From assembly GCA_041672465.1 (NCBI GenBank), contig JBAYZO010000003.1, positions 9,238-73,237 of the forward strand: DNA of 64,000 nucleotides, given 5' to 3'. Made by a program: the position numbers and the translations under genes. Every line of letters begins with the position of its first letter. Position 1 is the first letter of the stretch. Shown here in pieces: positions 7,601-16,791 of this stretch. The notes beneath the pieces were generated by a model that was given only the letters and a program-made list of their open reading frames with translations, was not told the origin of the DNA and did not search any database. This stretch comes from UBA1206 sp041672465 (GTDB lineage: Bacteria > Bacillota > Clostridia > Oscillospirales > CAG-382).

Positions 7601-8929
7601 ATGAAGCTGGGCACTATCGCGATTGTCGGCAGGCCGAACGTGGGGAAATCCACTTTTTTTAACAAAATAATCGGAAAACGGCTTTCCATTGTCGACGACA
7701 CCCCCGGCGTTACCCGCGACCGAGTGCTTTCGCAGTCGGAATGGAACGGGAAACATTTCTTTTTAATTGACACCGGCGGAATTGAGCCGGAAATCAAAGA
7801 GGGGCTGCTTCGCCAGATGAAAGAGCAGGCGGAGGCGGCAATCGGAATCGCCGACGTCATTATTTTAATTGTCGACCTGACTTCCGGGATAACAGCGAAT
7901 GACAGGGATATCGCCGCTTTTCTTAAAAAATCACAAAAGCCCGTTATTGTCGCCGTCAACAAGGTTGATTCCGTGGGGGACACCCCCGCGGGGTTTTATG
8001 AGTTTTACGAGCTTGGCTTCGGCGACGTGTTCCCCGTGTCCTCGCTCCACGGCACGGGTACGGGGGATATTCTTGACAGGGCGGCAGAGCTGCTGCCGGA
8101 CTATGAGGGCGGCGGCAGTGACGGGGAAAAAATCGCGGTGGCTGTTATCGGCAAGCCCAACGCGGGGAAATCCTCTATAGTCAACACGATTATCGGGGAA
8201 GAGCGAATGATTGTTTCCGAAAAGCCCGGGACAACCCGCGACGCGGTAGACACCGATTTTGAGAACAAATACGGCTCCTACCGTTTTATCGACACCGCGG
8301 GGATAAGGCGATACGCCAAAATTGAGGATAAAATCGAAAAATATTCGGTCATAAGGGCAAAGGCGGCGGTGGGAAGAGCCGACGTCTGCGCGCTTATCGT
8401 CGACGCGACCGAGGGCGTGACGTCTCAAGACGAGCGCATCGCGGGGATAGCGCACGAGGCGGGGAAACCCACCGTTATTGTCATAAATAAGTGGGACGCG
8501 GTTGAAAAAGACAACTCGACCACAAACGAATACACCAAAAAGGTTTATGACGCGCTGTCGTATATGACCTACGCGCCGCTGGTGTTTGTTTCGGCTAAAA
8601 CCGGCAAGAGAGTGGACAGGCTCTTTCCCGAAATAAACAGCGTCTTCGCGTCTTCGCGAAAGCGGATAACCACCGGTCTTTTAAACGACATTTTAAACGA
8701 GGCGATGGTTCGAGTCCAGCCCCCGACCGACAAGGGGAGGCGGCTTAAGATTTTTTATATGACCCAGACCGGTGTCGCGCCGCCTAACTTTGTGGTGTTT
8801 GTAAATAAGGCCTCTCTTTTTCATTTTTCCTACCAGAGATATATTGAAAACTGCATAAGGAACGCGTTCGGCTTTGACGGCACCCCGATAAGGCTTGTGG
8901 TCAAGCAAAGAGGGGAAGAAATGCCTTGA
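7601..8929 (+). CDS. der: Ribosome biogenesis GTPase Der (EngA)
   Basis: 442 residues, normal length. Two tandem GTPase domains are visible: the first with GRPNVGKST, DTPGVT and NKVD, the second with GKPNAGKSS, DTAGIRR and NKWD. A C-terminal KH-like domain follows (ending FGFDGTPIRLVVKQR). Der acts in 50S subunit assembly. AAAGGA lies somewhat far (about 13 nt) from the ATG. Downstream plsY is 92 bp away, with a short tandem repeat in the gap. Confidence 0.97.
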   Translation: MKLGTIAIVGRPNVGKSTFFNKIIGKRLSIVDDTPGVTRDRVLSQSEWNGKHFFLIDTGGIEPEIKEGLLRQMKEQAEAAIGIADVIILIVDLTSGITANDRDIAAFLKKSQKPVIVAVNKVDSVGDTPAGFYEFYELGFGDVFPVSSLHGTGTGDILDRAAELLPDYEGGGSDGEKIAVAVIGKPNAGKSSIVNTIIGEERMIVSEKPGTTRDAVDTDFENKYGSYRFIDTAGIRRYAKIEDKIEKYSVIRAKAAVGRADVCALIVDATEGVTSQDERIAGIAHEAGKPTVIVINKWDAVEKDNSTTNEYTKKVYDALSYMTYAPLVFVSAKTGKRVDRLFPEINSVFASSRKRITTGLLNDILNEAMVRVQPPTDKGRRLKIFYMTQTGVAPPNFVVFVNKASLFHFSYQRYIENCIRNAFGFDGTPIRLVVKQRGEEMP

Positions 8930-8930
8930 C

Positions 8931-8956
8931 TTTTGTAATGATATTTTGTAATGATA
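8931..8956. repeat. Tandem 13-bp duplication
   Basis: TTTTGTAATGATA occurs twice back to back (8931-8943, 8944-8956) immediately after the der stop codon, followed by a degenerate AATGATAAAT. Likely slippage; no function is evident. Confidence 0.75.
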
Positions 8957-9021
8957 AATGATAAATATGCTTTAAGGTTAGAGGTAGTTTAAAAAGTTTT
9001 AAAGAAAGGCGCGGCAACGGG

Positions 9022-9852
9022 ATGAGAGTAAAACCAAAAAAGACATTTTTCATGCTCTGGCTTTTAGGGGGGCTGACTTCCGCTTTTCTTGTCCTCTCGC
9101 TTGTCGTGAGACACGCCGGAAAAACAATTTATTTTTCCGGGTTTTTCACAAGCCTTGCCAAAACCTCCATTGACCCGGGCTCTCCGCTCAACACGGTGGT
9201 TTTTTTCGCCATCATGGCTTTTTGCGCCGTTTCCGCTTATTTGCTGGGGAGCGTTAACTTCGCCGTTATGCTCAGCCGCGAAAAATACGGAGACGATATC
9301 CGCCGCCACGGCAGCAAAAACGCCGGGATGACAAACATGATACGGGTCTACGGCAAAAAAGACGGGATATACACCATTTTGGGTGACGCGCTTAAAACTT
9401 CCGCCGCGGTGCTTATGGCAAGGTTTTTCGCCGGGGAGTTCGGGGCGTATCTCGCCGGGCTCTTCGCCGTGCTGGGGCATATCGCCCCCGTTTGGTATAA
9501 ATTTAAAGGCGGCAAAGGGGTTGTGTCCTCCGCGATAGCAATTCTCGCGCTTGACCCGATTTATTTCGCCGTGGTGCTCGCGGTTTTCCTCATGGTGTTT
9601 TATTTTTCCCACTATGTCTCAATGGGTTCGGTGGCGGGGGCGTTTGTTTACCCCGCCGTGGTTTATTACGGGTTTATTATCCGGAGCGGGGGAAACCCCG
9701 GCTCGGTTCCGCCCCCCGCGATGATTTTCGCGGCATTTATAGGGGTTATGGTGATTTTTATGCACCGCTCCAATATCCGGCGGGTCTATTACGGCGAGGA
9801 ACAAAAGTTTTATTTGTTTGACAAGTCAAAGAAAAAAGGCGGTAAGCCGTAA
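9022..9852 (+). CDS. plsY: Acyl-phosphate:glycerol-3-phosphate acyltransferase PlsY, with N-terminal extension
   Basis: Integral membrane enzyme making lysophosphatidic acid from acyl-phosphate, the first step of phospholipid synthesis. The conserved loops are present: GSKNAGMTNMIRVYG, GHIAPVWYKFKGGKGV and the late HRSNIRR. At 276 residues it is about 70 longer than usual PlsY; the excess is N-terminal and holds an additional hydrophobic segment (about residues 9-27). The PlsY core begins near residue 65. No internal start with a good ribosome binding site was found, so the extension is probably real. Its stop overlaps the ATG of rarA (TAATG). Confidence 0.9.
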   Translation: MRVKPKKTFFMLWLLGGLTSAFLVLSLVVRHAGKTIYFSGFFTSLAKTSIDPGSPLNTVVFFAIMAFCAVSAYLLGSVNFAVMLSREKYGDDIRRHGSKNAGMTNMIRVYGKKDGIYTILGDALKTSAAVLMARFFAGEFGAYLAGLFAVLGHIAPVWYKFKGGKGVVSSAIAILALDPIYFAVVLAVFLMVFYFSHYVSMGSVAGAFVYPAVVYYGFIIRSGGNPGSVPPPAMIFAAFIGVMVIFMHRSNIRRVYYGEEQKFYLFDKSKKKGGKP

Positions 9853-11081
9853 TGCCGCTCGCCGAAGACATTCGTCCGACCCGCCTTGACGAAATATGCG
9901 GGCAGACCCACATTTTGGGTAAGGGCGCGCCGCTGAGACGGCTTATTGAATCGGGGCATATCCCAAACCTTACGTTTTACGGGCCGCCCGGCACAGGGAA
10001 GACAACCGTGGCGGGGATAATCGCCTCGCTCTCCAACCGGCGGTTTTATAAAATCAACGCGACCACCTCGACCGTGGCGGACGTAAGAAAAACGCTTGAG
10101 GGGACAGATTCGCTGTTCGCGTTTGACGGAATACTTATTTACATAGACGAAATCCAGTATTTTAACAAAAAACAGCAGCAAACGCTGCTTGAACATATGG
10201 AGGACGGCAGGGCGACGCTTATAACCTCAACCACGGAATCCCCCCGCTTTGCCCTCTACCCCGCGTTTTTGTCGCGGTGTACCTGCTTTGAGTTTTTTCC
10301 AATAAAACCAAAGGATATCCTCCCCGCGCTGGAAAGAGGGATTTTAAAGCTTTTTTCGGAATATGGGGAAAAGACGTTTGAAGAAGGATTTGCCGATGAA
10401 ATTGCCCGAGCCTGCGGCGGGGATATGCGGCGGGCGCTGAATACGCTTGAAAACATTTATTTCGCCTCCGGCGCTGTTCTTGAAAAGTCGTCGGTTTCGG
10501 CTTTTGCGGCCTCGACCGGTTGGGAAGACAGGGATGCGGTCTATGACCTGCTATCAGCGCTCCAGAAATCGGTCAGGGGGTCAGACCCCGACGCATCGGT
10601 GTTTTATCTCGCCCGGCTGTTAAAAGAGGGCGGGCTTGAGCCCGCCTGCAGAAGACTTTTGGTTATGGCGTCCGAGGACGTAGGTCTTGCCAACCCCCAC
10701 GCCCCCGCGACGGTTAAATCCTGCGTGGATTCGGCGCTGAGCGTCGGGATGCCTGAGGCCGGAATAATACTGTCAAACGCGGTGCTGCTGCTCGCCACGT
10801 CGCCAAAGTCAAACTCTTCCTCCGCCGCTTATTTTAAAGCCTGCGAGGATATCGATAAAGCCGCGCGAAGCGGCGAAAAAGCCATTCTTTCGGTTCCCGC
10901 CCATTTGATAAACACAAATGAAAACTCCGGTTATCTTTATCCGCATGACTTCCCGGGGCATTATGTAAAGCAGGATTATCTCCCCGAGGGCTTAAAAAAC
11001 CGAACTTACTTTGAGTTTGGCGAGAACAAGACCGAAAAAGCCGCGCGCGAATATTGGCAAAAGGTCAAGGAAAAGTCATAG
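9852..11081 (+). CDS. rarA: Replication-associated recombination protein A (RarA/MgsA AAA+ ATPase)
   Basis: 409 residues, a clamp-loader-like AAA+ ATPase that acts at stalled replication forks. Walker A GPPGTGKTT (residues 44-52), Walker B with DEIQ, sensor region STTESPRF, an SRC arginine finger, and the C-terminal oligomerisation region (ASEDVGLANP) are all present. Translation is coupled to plsY through a one-base overlap. The gene ends one base before the convergent thpR gene ends, with no visible terminator between them, so the two transcripts likely overlap. Confidence 0.94.
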   Translation: MPLAEDIRPTRLDEICGQTHILGKGAPLRRLIESGHIPNLTFYGPPGTGKTTVAGIIASLSNRRFYKINATTSTVADVRKTLEGTDSLFAFDGILIYIDEIQYFNKKQQQTLLEHMEDGRATLITSTTESPRFALYPAFLSRCTCFEFFPIKPKDILPALERGILKLFSEYGEKTFEEGFADEIARACGGDMRRALNTLENIYFASGAVLEKSSVSAFAASTGWEDRDAVYDLLSALQKSVRGSDPDASVFYLARLLKEGGLEPACRRLLVMASEDVGLANPHAPATVKSCVDSALSVGMPEAGIILSNAVLLLATSPKSNSSSAAYFKACEDIDKAARSGEKAILSVPAHLINTNENSGYLYPHDFPGHYVKQDYLPEGLKNRTYFEFGENKTEKAAREYWQKVKEKS

Positions 11082-11603
11082 TCATAGCGACCTTTGTTTA
11101 AAAATATCGGTATAGACAAGCCTGCCGCCCATATAACCTGATTTTTTCAGCGCTATCTCTCTTACGGTCATAACCGGCGAGAGTTTAATTTGGGGGAGAA
11201 TTTCGACTGCTTCCGTCCGCCTTATAAGGGTGATGTGCGGGGTGTATTTGCGCCCCTCTTGGGTAAACCCCGCTTTTGTAAGGCGGGATGAAATATCCCC
11301 GGCGAGGGAGAACAGCCCGCCGCTCTTTACCGAAACATATATCACCCCGGTTTTTTTAAACTCACCGACGTAGTCGAGGTTGATATCAAACGGGCTAAAA
11401 ACCGTTTTGCCCAGTACTTTTTTAACGTCTTCGACCCGGCTTGTCTCGCCTATAAAGGCAAGCGTTAAGTGCAGGTTTTCTTTGCCGACAAGTCTGCCGG
11501 AAAAGTTTTTTTGAGAAGACACTATTTCCTTTTGGAGCGCTAAGAGGTAATCCGTCATCGCGCCGTCAAGATCTATGGCTATAAATAGCCTTAAAACACC
11601 CAC
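11082..11603 (-). CDS. thpR: RNA 2',3'-cyclic phosphodiesterase (ThpR / LigT family)
   Basis: 173 residues of the 2H phosphoesterase superfamily. Both catalytic motifs are present: HLTL (His45, Thr47) and HITL (His123, Thr125). Family members hydrolyse 2',3'-cyclic phosphate RNA ends and were first named 2'-5' RNA ligase. The frame is open to 11681, but I place the start at GTG 11603, which has AAAGGGG six bases upstream and gives MGVLRLFIAIDLD, matching the normal family N-terminus. The longer version would add 26 hydrophobic/basic residues not typical of the family. Confidence 0.87.
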   Translation of the reverse strand: MGVLRLFIAIDLDGAMTDYLLALQKEIVSSQKNFSGRLVGKENLHLTLAFIGETSRVEDVKKVLGKTVFSPFDINLDYVGEFKKTGVIYVSVKSGGLFSLAGDISSRLTKAGFTQEGRKYTPHITLIRRTEAVEILPQIKLSPVMTVREIALKKSGYMGGRLVYTDIFKQRSL

Positions 11604-11707
11604 AATTAACCCCTTTACCGTAAATTTTGCCGCTATAACGCGCTTTGCGGCAGGAAAATCAATAAAAACCAAAAAATTCATTTGAGCCGGGCAGGCGGGG
11701 AGGAAAA

Positions 11708-12244
11708 ATGGAACCGATTGTAATAAACAGACGAAAAAACGAAAAGTGGCAGTCGATTGAAGTCGCGCGCGCTCACTTTAATTCAATGAAGCTTATAAAG
11801 GCCTATAAAACCGGTTTTTCGCTTGCCGCGGTAATCCTCGCCGTAGTGGCGGTTTATAAAATCGCCGCGAAAAGCTATTCCGACCTGACGCTGATAGCCT
11901 CGCTTTTGGCGGCGGCTTTGGTTTTCACACTTTGGATTTTTATTAAACCCTCAATCGACGGCAGGCGAATGTATTTTGAGGGTCTGCTGGCAAGCGGCGA
12001 CGGCTTAACCTTTGAAACCCGCCTTTATGACGATAAAATTGAGCTGGTGTCCGAGGGCGAAACGCTTTCGTCGCTTCCGCTGTCGCGGGCGGTCAACGCT
12101 TTTGAGACAAAAAACCTTTATGAAATTATCCTGCTCGACGAAGAAGAAACCCTTGTCGGCCATATGCTGCTGAAGGGCGGATTTGAAAAGGGAACCCTTT
12201 CGGACGTCAAGCGAATTATCCCCCCCGGCCAAAAACAGCCTTAA
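11708..12244 (+). CDS. YcxB-like membrane protein of unknown function
   Basis: 178 residues. The N-terminal part has two membrane segments (about 33-51 and 58-78), and the C-terminal half is a soluble beta-rich domain that resembles the YcxB C-terminal domain of Firmicutes (pattern YDDKIELVSEGETLSSLPLS, then a strand-turn region EIILLDEEETLVGHM). Function is unknown. The start has a strong GGGGAGGAAAA ribosome binding site and the gene ends in a hairpin terminator. It is alone between divergent and convergent neighbours. Confidence 0.7.
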   Translation: MEPIVINRRKNEKWQSIEVARAHFNSMKLIKAYKTGFSLAAVILAVVAVYKIAAKSYSDLTLIASLLAAALVFTLWIFIKPSIDGRRMYFEGLLASGDGLTFETRLYDDKIELVSEGETLSSLPLSRAVNAFETKNLYEIILLDEEETLVGHMLLKGGFEKGTLSDVKRIIPPGQKQP

Positions 12245-12257
12245 GATATTTAAACCG

Positions 12258-12291
12258 CAAGCCGTGGCAATATGCTACGGCTTGATCTTTT
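12258..12291 (+). terminator. Hairpin terminator after the YcxB-like gene
   Basis: 8-bp stem CAAGCCGT (12258-12265) / ACGGCTTG (12277-12284), with further GC pairing in the loop, then ATCTTTT. The T-run is short. Confidence 0.6.
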
Positions 12292-12303
12292 AATGGCGGT
12301 ATT

Positions 12304-13149
12304 TTATTTTCCGCCGAAATAGCCGGCGGTGAATTTGCCCTCCGAAACCGCCGCCCTCACCCTGCCGTTTGAGGTGGCGAAGACAGTTGTCCCGGTTGAG
12401 GACAGGAGCGCCGAGAGGTCTTCGTCAATGTCGCCCTCGGACTTTGAGGTATAAACCGCGTAGGGCGACGGAAAATTTGTTATAAAAACTCTCAGCCCCT
12501 TGTTAAAGCTGCCGTGGTGGGGGAGCTTGAACAGCGTATAGCTCTCCTCGCAGACCTGATAAAACTCGCGCATCCTGTCTTTTTGCGCGTCCCCCGCCAA
12601 GAGAAAGCTGTACCCGCCGTAAAAAACGGAGGTTATAAGCGAAAAGTTGTTTTCGTCGTCATACGCCTCTTTTTCAGGGGAATTAATAGCTATTTTCGCT
12701 CCGCCGTACTCGGCGGAGTAATTCTCGCTCAGCCTTAACAGGCTTGTGCCGGTATCGTCAACAGCCCTCAGCAGCTTTTTATAAAGCGGGGTATCGACCT
12801 CAAAATCCGGCATAATCACAAGGCCGACGTCGTAATCTCTCACGATGAGATACGCGCCGCCGATATGGTCCTTGTCGAAATGGCTGAGTATAAAACAGTC
12901 GATTTTCTCAATTCCGTATTCGTCAAGGACGGTTTTTATCGCGGGGTAGTTTTCCTCATAGGCGGCGTCATTTATAATAACGTGTCCGTCGGCGCGGATA
13001 ATAATGCAGTCGGACTTTCCCGTGCCTAAAAAATCCACGGTAAAGCCGGGCGGCGGCTTTGGCTTAACCGAGCAGGAGAAAAACGCCGGCAGACCCAGCG
13101 TCAGCGCGACAGCCGCCCCCGCGGACTTTAAAAAGCTGAGCATTTTCAT
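12304..13149 (-). CDS. Exported metallo-beta-lactamase-fold hydrolase (ComEC/Rec2 C-terminal domain-like)
   Basis: 281 residues. A signal segment (residues 3-25) ends at FFSC26, a weak lipobox, so it may be a lipoprotein. The rest is a metallo-beta-lactamase domain with HFDKDHIGG (His90, Asp92, Asp94, His95), a GDAQ motif and a late HHGS, the pattern of the ComEC C-terminal hydrolase and its stand-alone relatives. No ComEC channel domain is present. Possible roles are an extracellular nuclease or phosphodiesterase; the substrate is unknown. It starts 10 bp after pepF and has no clear ribosome binding site, so it likely depends on pepF transcription. Confidence 0.78.
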   Translation of the reverse strand: MKMLSFLKSAGAAVALTLGLPAFFSCSVKPKPPPGFTVDFLGTGKSDCIIIRADGHVIINDAAYEENYPAIKTVLDEYGIEKIDCFILSHFDKDHIGGAYLIVRDYDVGLVIMPDFEVDTPLYKKLLRAVDDTGTSLLRLSENYSAEYGGAKIAINSPEKEAYDDENNFSLITSVFYGGYSFLLAGDAQKDRMREFYQVCEESYTLFKLPHHGSFNKGLRVFITNFPSPYAVYTSKSEGDIDEDLSALLSSTGTTVFATSNGRVRAAVSEGKFTAGYFGGK

Positions 13150-13159
13150 GGTTTTGCTT

Positions 13160-14941
13160 TTACGCCAAAAGCCCGTCGATTTCGTCTATGAGCGAATCAA
13201 AAAGGCGAAGCGCGGCGGTTATGGGTTCGGGGGTTTCCATATCAACCCCGGCTTTTTTAAGGAGCGTTATGGGGTCGCTGATGCAGCCGGAGGACAAAAA
13301 GTCAATATAACCCCTCACCGCGCTCTCGCCCTCGTTTTGAACCTTTTCAGCCAGCGCCATGGCGGCGGAAAACCCGGTCGCGTACTGATAGACATAGTAA
13401 TTCATAAAGAAGTGGGGGATTCTCTCCCACTCGTGGGAAATTTCCCGGTCGACGCTCACATGCCTGCCGTAGTATTTTTGGTTAAGCTTGTAATACATGT
13501 CGCAGAGCAGGTCGGCGGTAAGGGATTCGCCCTTTTCGCAGGTTTCGTTTATTTCCATTTCAAACTCCGCGAACATTGTCTGGCGGTAAAGCGTGGTGCG
13601 GAATTGCTCCAAGAAGTAGTTTATAAGGTAGGCCTTTTCCTTTTTGTCGGTCGTGAGCGACAGCAGATGTCTCATGAGCAGCGCCTCGTTAAAGGTGGAG
13701 GCGACTTCGGCGACAAAAATGACATAATCGCTGTAAACCGGGGTTTGATTTTTATTTGAAAGGTAGGAGTGGAGCGCGTGACCCATCTCGTGGACAAGCG
13801 TAAAGGCGCTGTCAAGCGTGTCGTTGTGGTTTAGGAGCACAAAGGGGTGGACGGGGGTTCCGCAGGAATACGCCCCTCCCCGTTTTCCCTCGTTTTCATA
13901 CACGTCTATCCAGCGGTTTTCAAAACCGGTTTTTAAAATAGAGAGATATTCTTCTCCGAGCGGCGCCAAAGCCTCCAGCGCGTAAGACTTTGCCTGTTCA
14001 AAGTCAACTTTAATGTCCGCCTCCGGGACAAGAGGGGTGTAGAGGTCGTACATATGGAGAACTTGCGTTTTCATTATCTTTTTTCTAAGCGCCATATATT
14101 TGTCAAGGCTCGCCATGTTGTCGTTGACGGTTTTTATAAGGTTTTTATAAACCGTTACCGGCACTTCTGTCCGAAACAGCGCGCGGTGCATGTTTGACTC
14201 GAACTTTCTCGCCTTTGTATAAAAAATCTGCTGCTTTATCTGTCCGTCAAAGAGCGCAGCCATTGTGTTTTTAAACGTCCCTAAAGTGTTATATATCGAC
14301 AAAAAGGCGCTTTTCCTTACGTTTTCATCGGTGGATTCCAAAAGTGGGAGAAAGCTTGCTTGGGTGACCTTTTTTGTCTTGCCGTCGGAATCGGTGATAT
14401 CGGGGAACTTTAAATCGGCGTTGGTGAAAGCCGACGCCACGTTGCCGGGGATGTCGGAAATCTCGCCCGAAGCGGCTAAGATCGCCTCTTCGTTTTCGGT
14501 AAGCGTGTGGGGTTTAAACGCTCTCTGGCGCTCAAGAGCGCGCTTGTAGTGGGCAAGCCCCGGCTCGTCCTTGTAAAAGCGCGTCAGGGTTTCTTCGGGG
14601 ATATCCACGACTTCGGGCGTTTCAAAAGCAAGCTTGGCCGCCACGGAAGTGGCAATCGACACGGCTTTTCCCAAAAACCCCTGATATTTTGAGTTTGACT
14701 TGTCCTCGTCCGACTTTAGCATGGCGTAGACATAAGTTTTTGTCAGAGCTTCGTTCAGTTCCTCGCCCTTTTTCTGGTATTCTAAAAGATTTTTGGCGTC
14801 CTTGCCGAGCTTTCCTTTATAAGAGGCTAGAGAATCGGACAGGGAAATAATTTGTTCAAAGCTTTTCTCCCAGTCGCCGTCAGAGAGAAATAAATCAGTG
14901 GTTGCCCAAGAAAACTCTTTTTTAACCTTACTTCTTTCCAT
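13160..14941 (-). CDS. pepF: Oligoendopeptidase F (M3B metallopeptidase)
   Basis: 593 residues, standard length. The zinc motif HEMGHALHSYLS (HEXXH near residue 387, with the downstream Glu in the helix containing FNEALL) and the C-terminal region HFFMNYYVYQYATGFSAA are characteristic of PepF. It hydrolyses peptides of roughly 7-17 residues in the cytoplasm. ATG 14941 has AAAGGGA upstream. A promoter with an overlapping inverted repeat lies at 15029-15081. The secreted metallo-beta-lactamase gene follows 10 bp downstream. Confidence 0.95.
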   Translation of the reverse strand: MERSKVKKEFSWATTDLFLSDGDWEKSFEQIISLSDSLASYKGKLGKDAKNLLEYQKKGEELNEALTKTYVYAMLKSDEDKSNSKYQGFLGKAVSIATSVAAKLAFETPEVVDIPEETLTRFYKDEPGLAHYKRALERQRAFKPHTLTENEEAILAASGEISDIPGNVASAFTNADLKFPDITDSDGKTKKVTQASFLPLLESTDENVRKSAFLSIYNTLGTFKNTMAALFDGQIKQQIFYTKARKFESNMHRALFRTEVPVTVYKNLIKTVNDNMASLDKYMALRKKIMKTQVLHMYDLYTPLVPEADIKVDFEQAKSYALEALAPLGEEYLSILKTGFENRWIDVYENEGKRGGAYSCGTPVHPFVLLNHNDTLDSAFTLVHEMGHALHSYLSNKNQTPVYSDYVIFVAEVASTFNEALLMRHLLSLTTDKKEKAYLINYFLEQFRTTLYRQTMFAEFEMEINETCEKGESLTADLLCDMYYKLNQKYYGRHVSVDREISHEWERIPHFFMNYYVYQYATGFSAAMALAEKVQNEGESAVRGYIDFLSSGCISDPITLLKKAGVDMETPEPITAALRLFDSLIDEIDGLLA

Positions 14942-15028
14942 TTAAAACATCCCTTTCTTTTTTGCGCTTGCGGATTAATAAATCTTTTTTGTAAAGCGTA
15001 TTTATTTTGAATTTATTCCCTTTTGTTT

Positions 15029-15081
15029 ATTATAATTAATTTCCCCGCGAAAACAAGGATTTTGAGTCAAAAACCTTGTTT
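15029..15081 (-). promoter_or_regulatory. Likely pepF promoter with overlapping inverted repeat
   Basis: On the minus strand: -35 TTGTTT (15056-15051), 16-nt spacer, -10 TATAAT (15034-15029). An inverted repeat AAACAAGG (15051-15058) / CCTTGTTT (15074-15081) covers the -35 and could be a repressor or activator site. Confidence 0.5.
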
Positions 15082-15130
15082 GTTTTTGATTTTTGACTTT
15101 GCCTTTTGCGCTTGCCGACCCGCGGGCGGG

Positions 15131-15159
15131 TTGACAAAGCAAAAAAACACGGGTATAAT
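15131..15159 (+). promoter_or_regulatory. Consensus promoter of the histidine phosphatase gene
   Basis: TTGACA (15131-15136), 17-nt spacer, TATAAT (15154-15159); AAGGAGGG precedes the ATG at 15231. Confidence 0.9.
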
Positions 15160-15230
15160 CTTAACTTAAGCCGCCAAAAGGCAAACGGCGCGGCTGAACA
15201 CAAGAATTTTCAAGGAGGGCAGGCGAAGGT

Positions 15231-15878
15231 ATGAAACTGTATATTATCCGCCACGCGGATCCCGATTACGCCAATAACACCATAACGGAGTTTGGGCATC
15301 TTGAGGCGAACGCGCTGGCAAATTACCTAAAAGACGTTAAAATCGATAAAATATTCACGTCCCCGCTCGGCAGGGCAAAAGACACGGCGCGCCCCACCTG
15401 CGAGGTCAAAGGGCTTGACTACACGGTGCTCGACTGGACTGCCGAGAGCATGGATTATATGCGGCGGATAAACCGTCCGGAGGAATTAAAATATTGTTTT
15501 TCGGTAAAAGACGGGGTGACCGGCTTTGTTGATTTTAGCGATGAGGACAGGGGAAACACCATAGACAGCCTTATAAAGGGTTCGGATGAGTTTTTAAAAT
15601 CATTCGGGCTTGTCAGGGAGGGCGGCAGATACCGGGTAGAGTCCGAAGACCACAGCCATGTCTGCGTGTTCTGCCACGGGGGTTTCGGCGGCGCGTGGAT
15701 TTCTCATCTTCTCTTAAGGCCGCCCGAAATGGGCTGGTGCGACATAAGGCTCAGAACCTCAAGCATCACGGAGTTTAACTTTAAGGACGACGGCAGCGGG
15801 TACGCTTTCCCCGTGCTTGTCACCCTCGCGGCGACCCCTCATATCGTACTCTCGGGTCTCAAGCTTAACGATAGATAA
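15231..15878 (+). CDS. Histidine phosphatase family protein
   Basis: 215 residues. The phosphoglycerate-mutase-like fold is indicated by the N-terminal MKLYIIRHADPDY (the RH motif with catalytic His8), FTSPLGRAKDTA near residue 43, and the second catalytic His in CHGGFGGAW. These enzymes form a phosphohistidine intermediate; the substrate ranges from sugar phosphates to nucleotides and cannot be assigned here. Cytoplasmic. It has a consensus promoter and a strong ribosome binding site and is transcribed alone, converging on the PHP gene. Confidence 0.88.
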   Translation: MKLYIIRHADPDYANNTITEFGHLEANALANYLKDVKIDKIFTSPLGRAKDTARPTCEVKGLDYTVLDWTAESMDYMRRINRPEELKYCFSVKDGVTGFVDFSDEDRGNTIDSLIKGSDEFLKSFGLVREGGRYRVESEDHSHVCVFCHGGFGGAWISHLLLRPPEMGWCDIRLRTSSITEFNFKDDGSGYAFPVLVTLAATPHIVLSGLKLNDR

Positions 15879-15890
15879 AAACCTTTGGTT

Positions 15891-16574
15891 TTATCGTGTT
15901 ATATCAAACAGCGAATACATACCCGAATAAACTATTTCCGCGAGATCGCCCGGGCGCGAGATAGTTTTTTCGGTGTCGATTCCGCAAAACCGCTCTTGTT
16001 CCCCGCCTTTGTGGTTGTCGGTGCCGGCCACCCGCTTTAGCGAGTAATATCTCGCGTAGTTGTCGGCCGCCTTGTTTTCAATATCGTTGCGGTTGGCGTT
16101 TATCACCTCCACCGCCGCCGCCTTGCGGGGGAGAAGCCTTATCATCTCAATATAAGAAGACTCCCGGAACGGGTGCGCTTGGGCTATAAAAGCCCCCTGA
16201 CCCGCCATAAAGTCAAGCCCTTCGCCTAACCTCATGTCTTTTATGGCGCTGTTGTTTTTAAGCCAGTCCTTGTCAAGCCCATAGACGAGAAAGTCTGTCC
16301 CCGAATGGGGTAGACAAGTGTATTCAAAACCAAAGAATACGGGAAGACCAAGCTTTTCGCCCTCTTCCCTTGCCTTTTCGTATCCCGCGCAAAAAGCGTC
16401 AATGTGTTCTTCCCAGCAAACTCCCTCCGGAAGCGGCCGGCCGCAGATAAAGTGGTCGGTGATAAACACTCCCGCCCACCCATGCGAGGCGTAAAACCTG
16501 ATTACCTCGGATGCGGGCACCTTCGCGCAGGGGGAAACTTCTTTTGTGTGGCAGTGGAGCTCATACCTATTCAT
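15891..16574 (-). CDS. PHP domain metal-dependent phosphoesterase
   Basis: 227 residues. Metal ligands of the PHP fold are visible in order: HCH near the start (YELHCHTKE), ITDHF, the Glu in FFGFEYTC, AQAHPFRE, and AGTDNHKGG close to the end. Relatives include histidinol phosphatase and RNase AM/TrpH-type 5'-3' exonucleases, but length and context do not settle the substrate. An ATG two codons earlier (16580) is possible; the second ATG has AAAGG at proper distance, while for the first it is only two bases away. Confidence 0.83.
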   Translation of the reverse strand: MNRYELHCHTKEVSPCAKVPASEVIRFYASHGWAGVFITDHFICGRPLPEGVCWEEHIDAFCAGYEKAREEGEKLGLPVFFGFEYTCLPHSGTDFLVYGLDKDWLKNNSAIKDMRLGEGLDFMAGQGAFIAQAHPFRESSYIEMIRLLPRKAAAVEVINANRNDIENKAADNYARYYSLKRVAGTDNHKGGEQERFCGIDTEKTISRPGDLAEIVYSGMYSLFDITR

Positions 16575-16791
16575 GGACATGACCTTTTTTGCGGAATAAA
16601 AATAAATAAGCCGTCAAAATTTTTCCTTCACTTTTGTTTTTTAATTATATATTTCAAAACTTTAAAATGCTTTGCCTTTGCCGTTTTAACTTGCGGCTTT
16701 GGCGGCTTTTTTTGTATGTTTTGGAACTGTTATGAATATGTTTTCCCATTAACGGAATAATAATAACACCATTTTGAAAGGGGATTAATTA

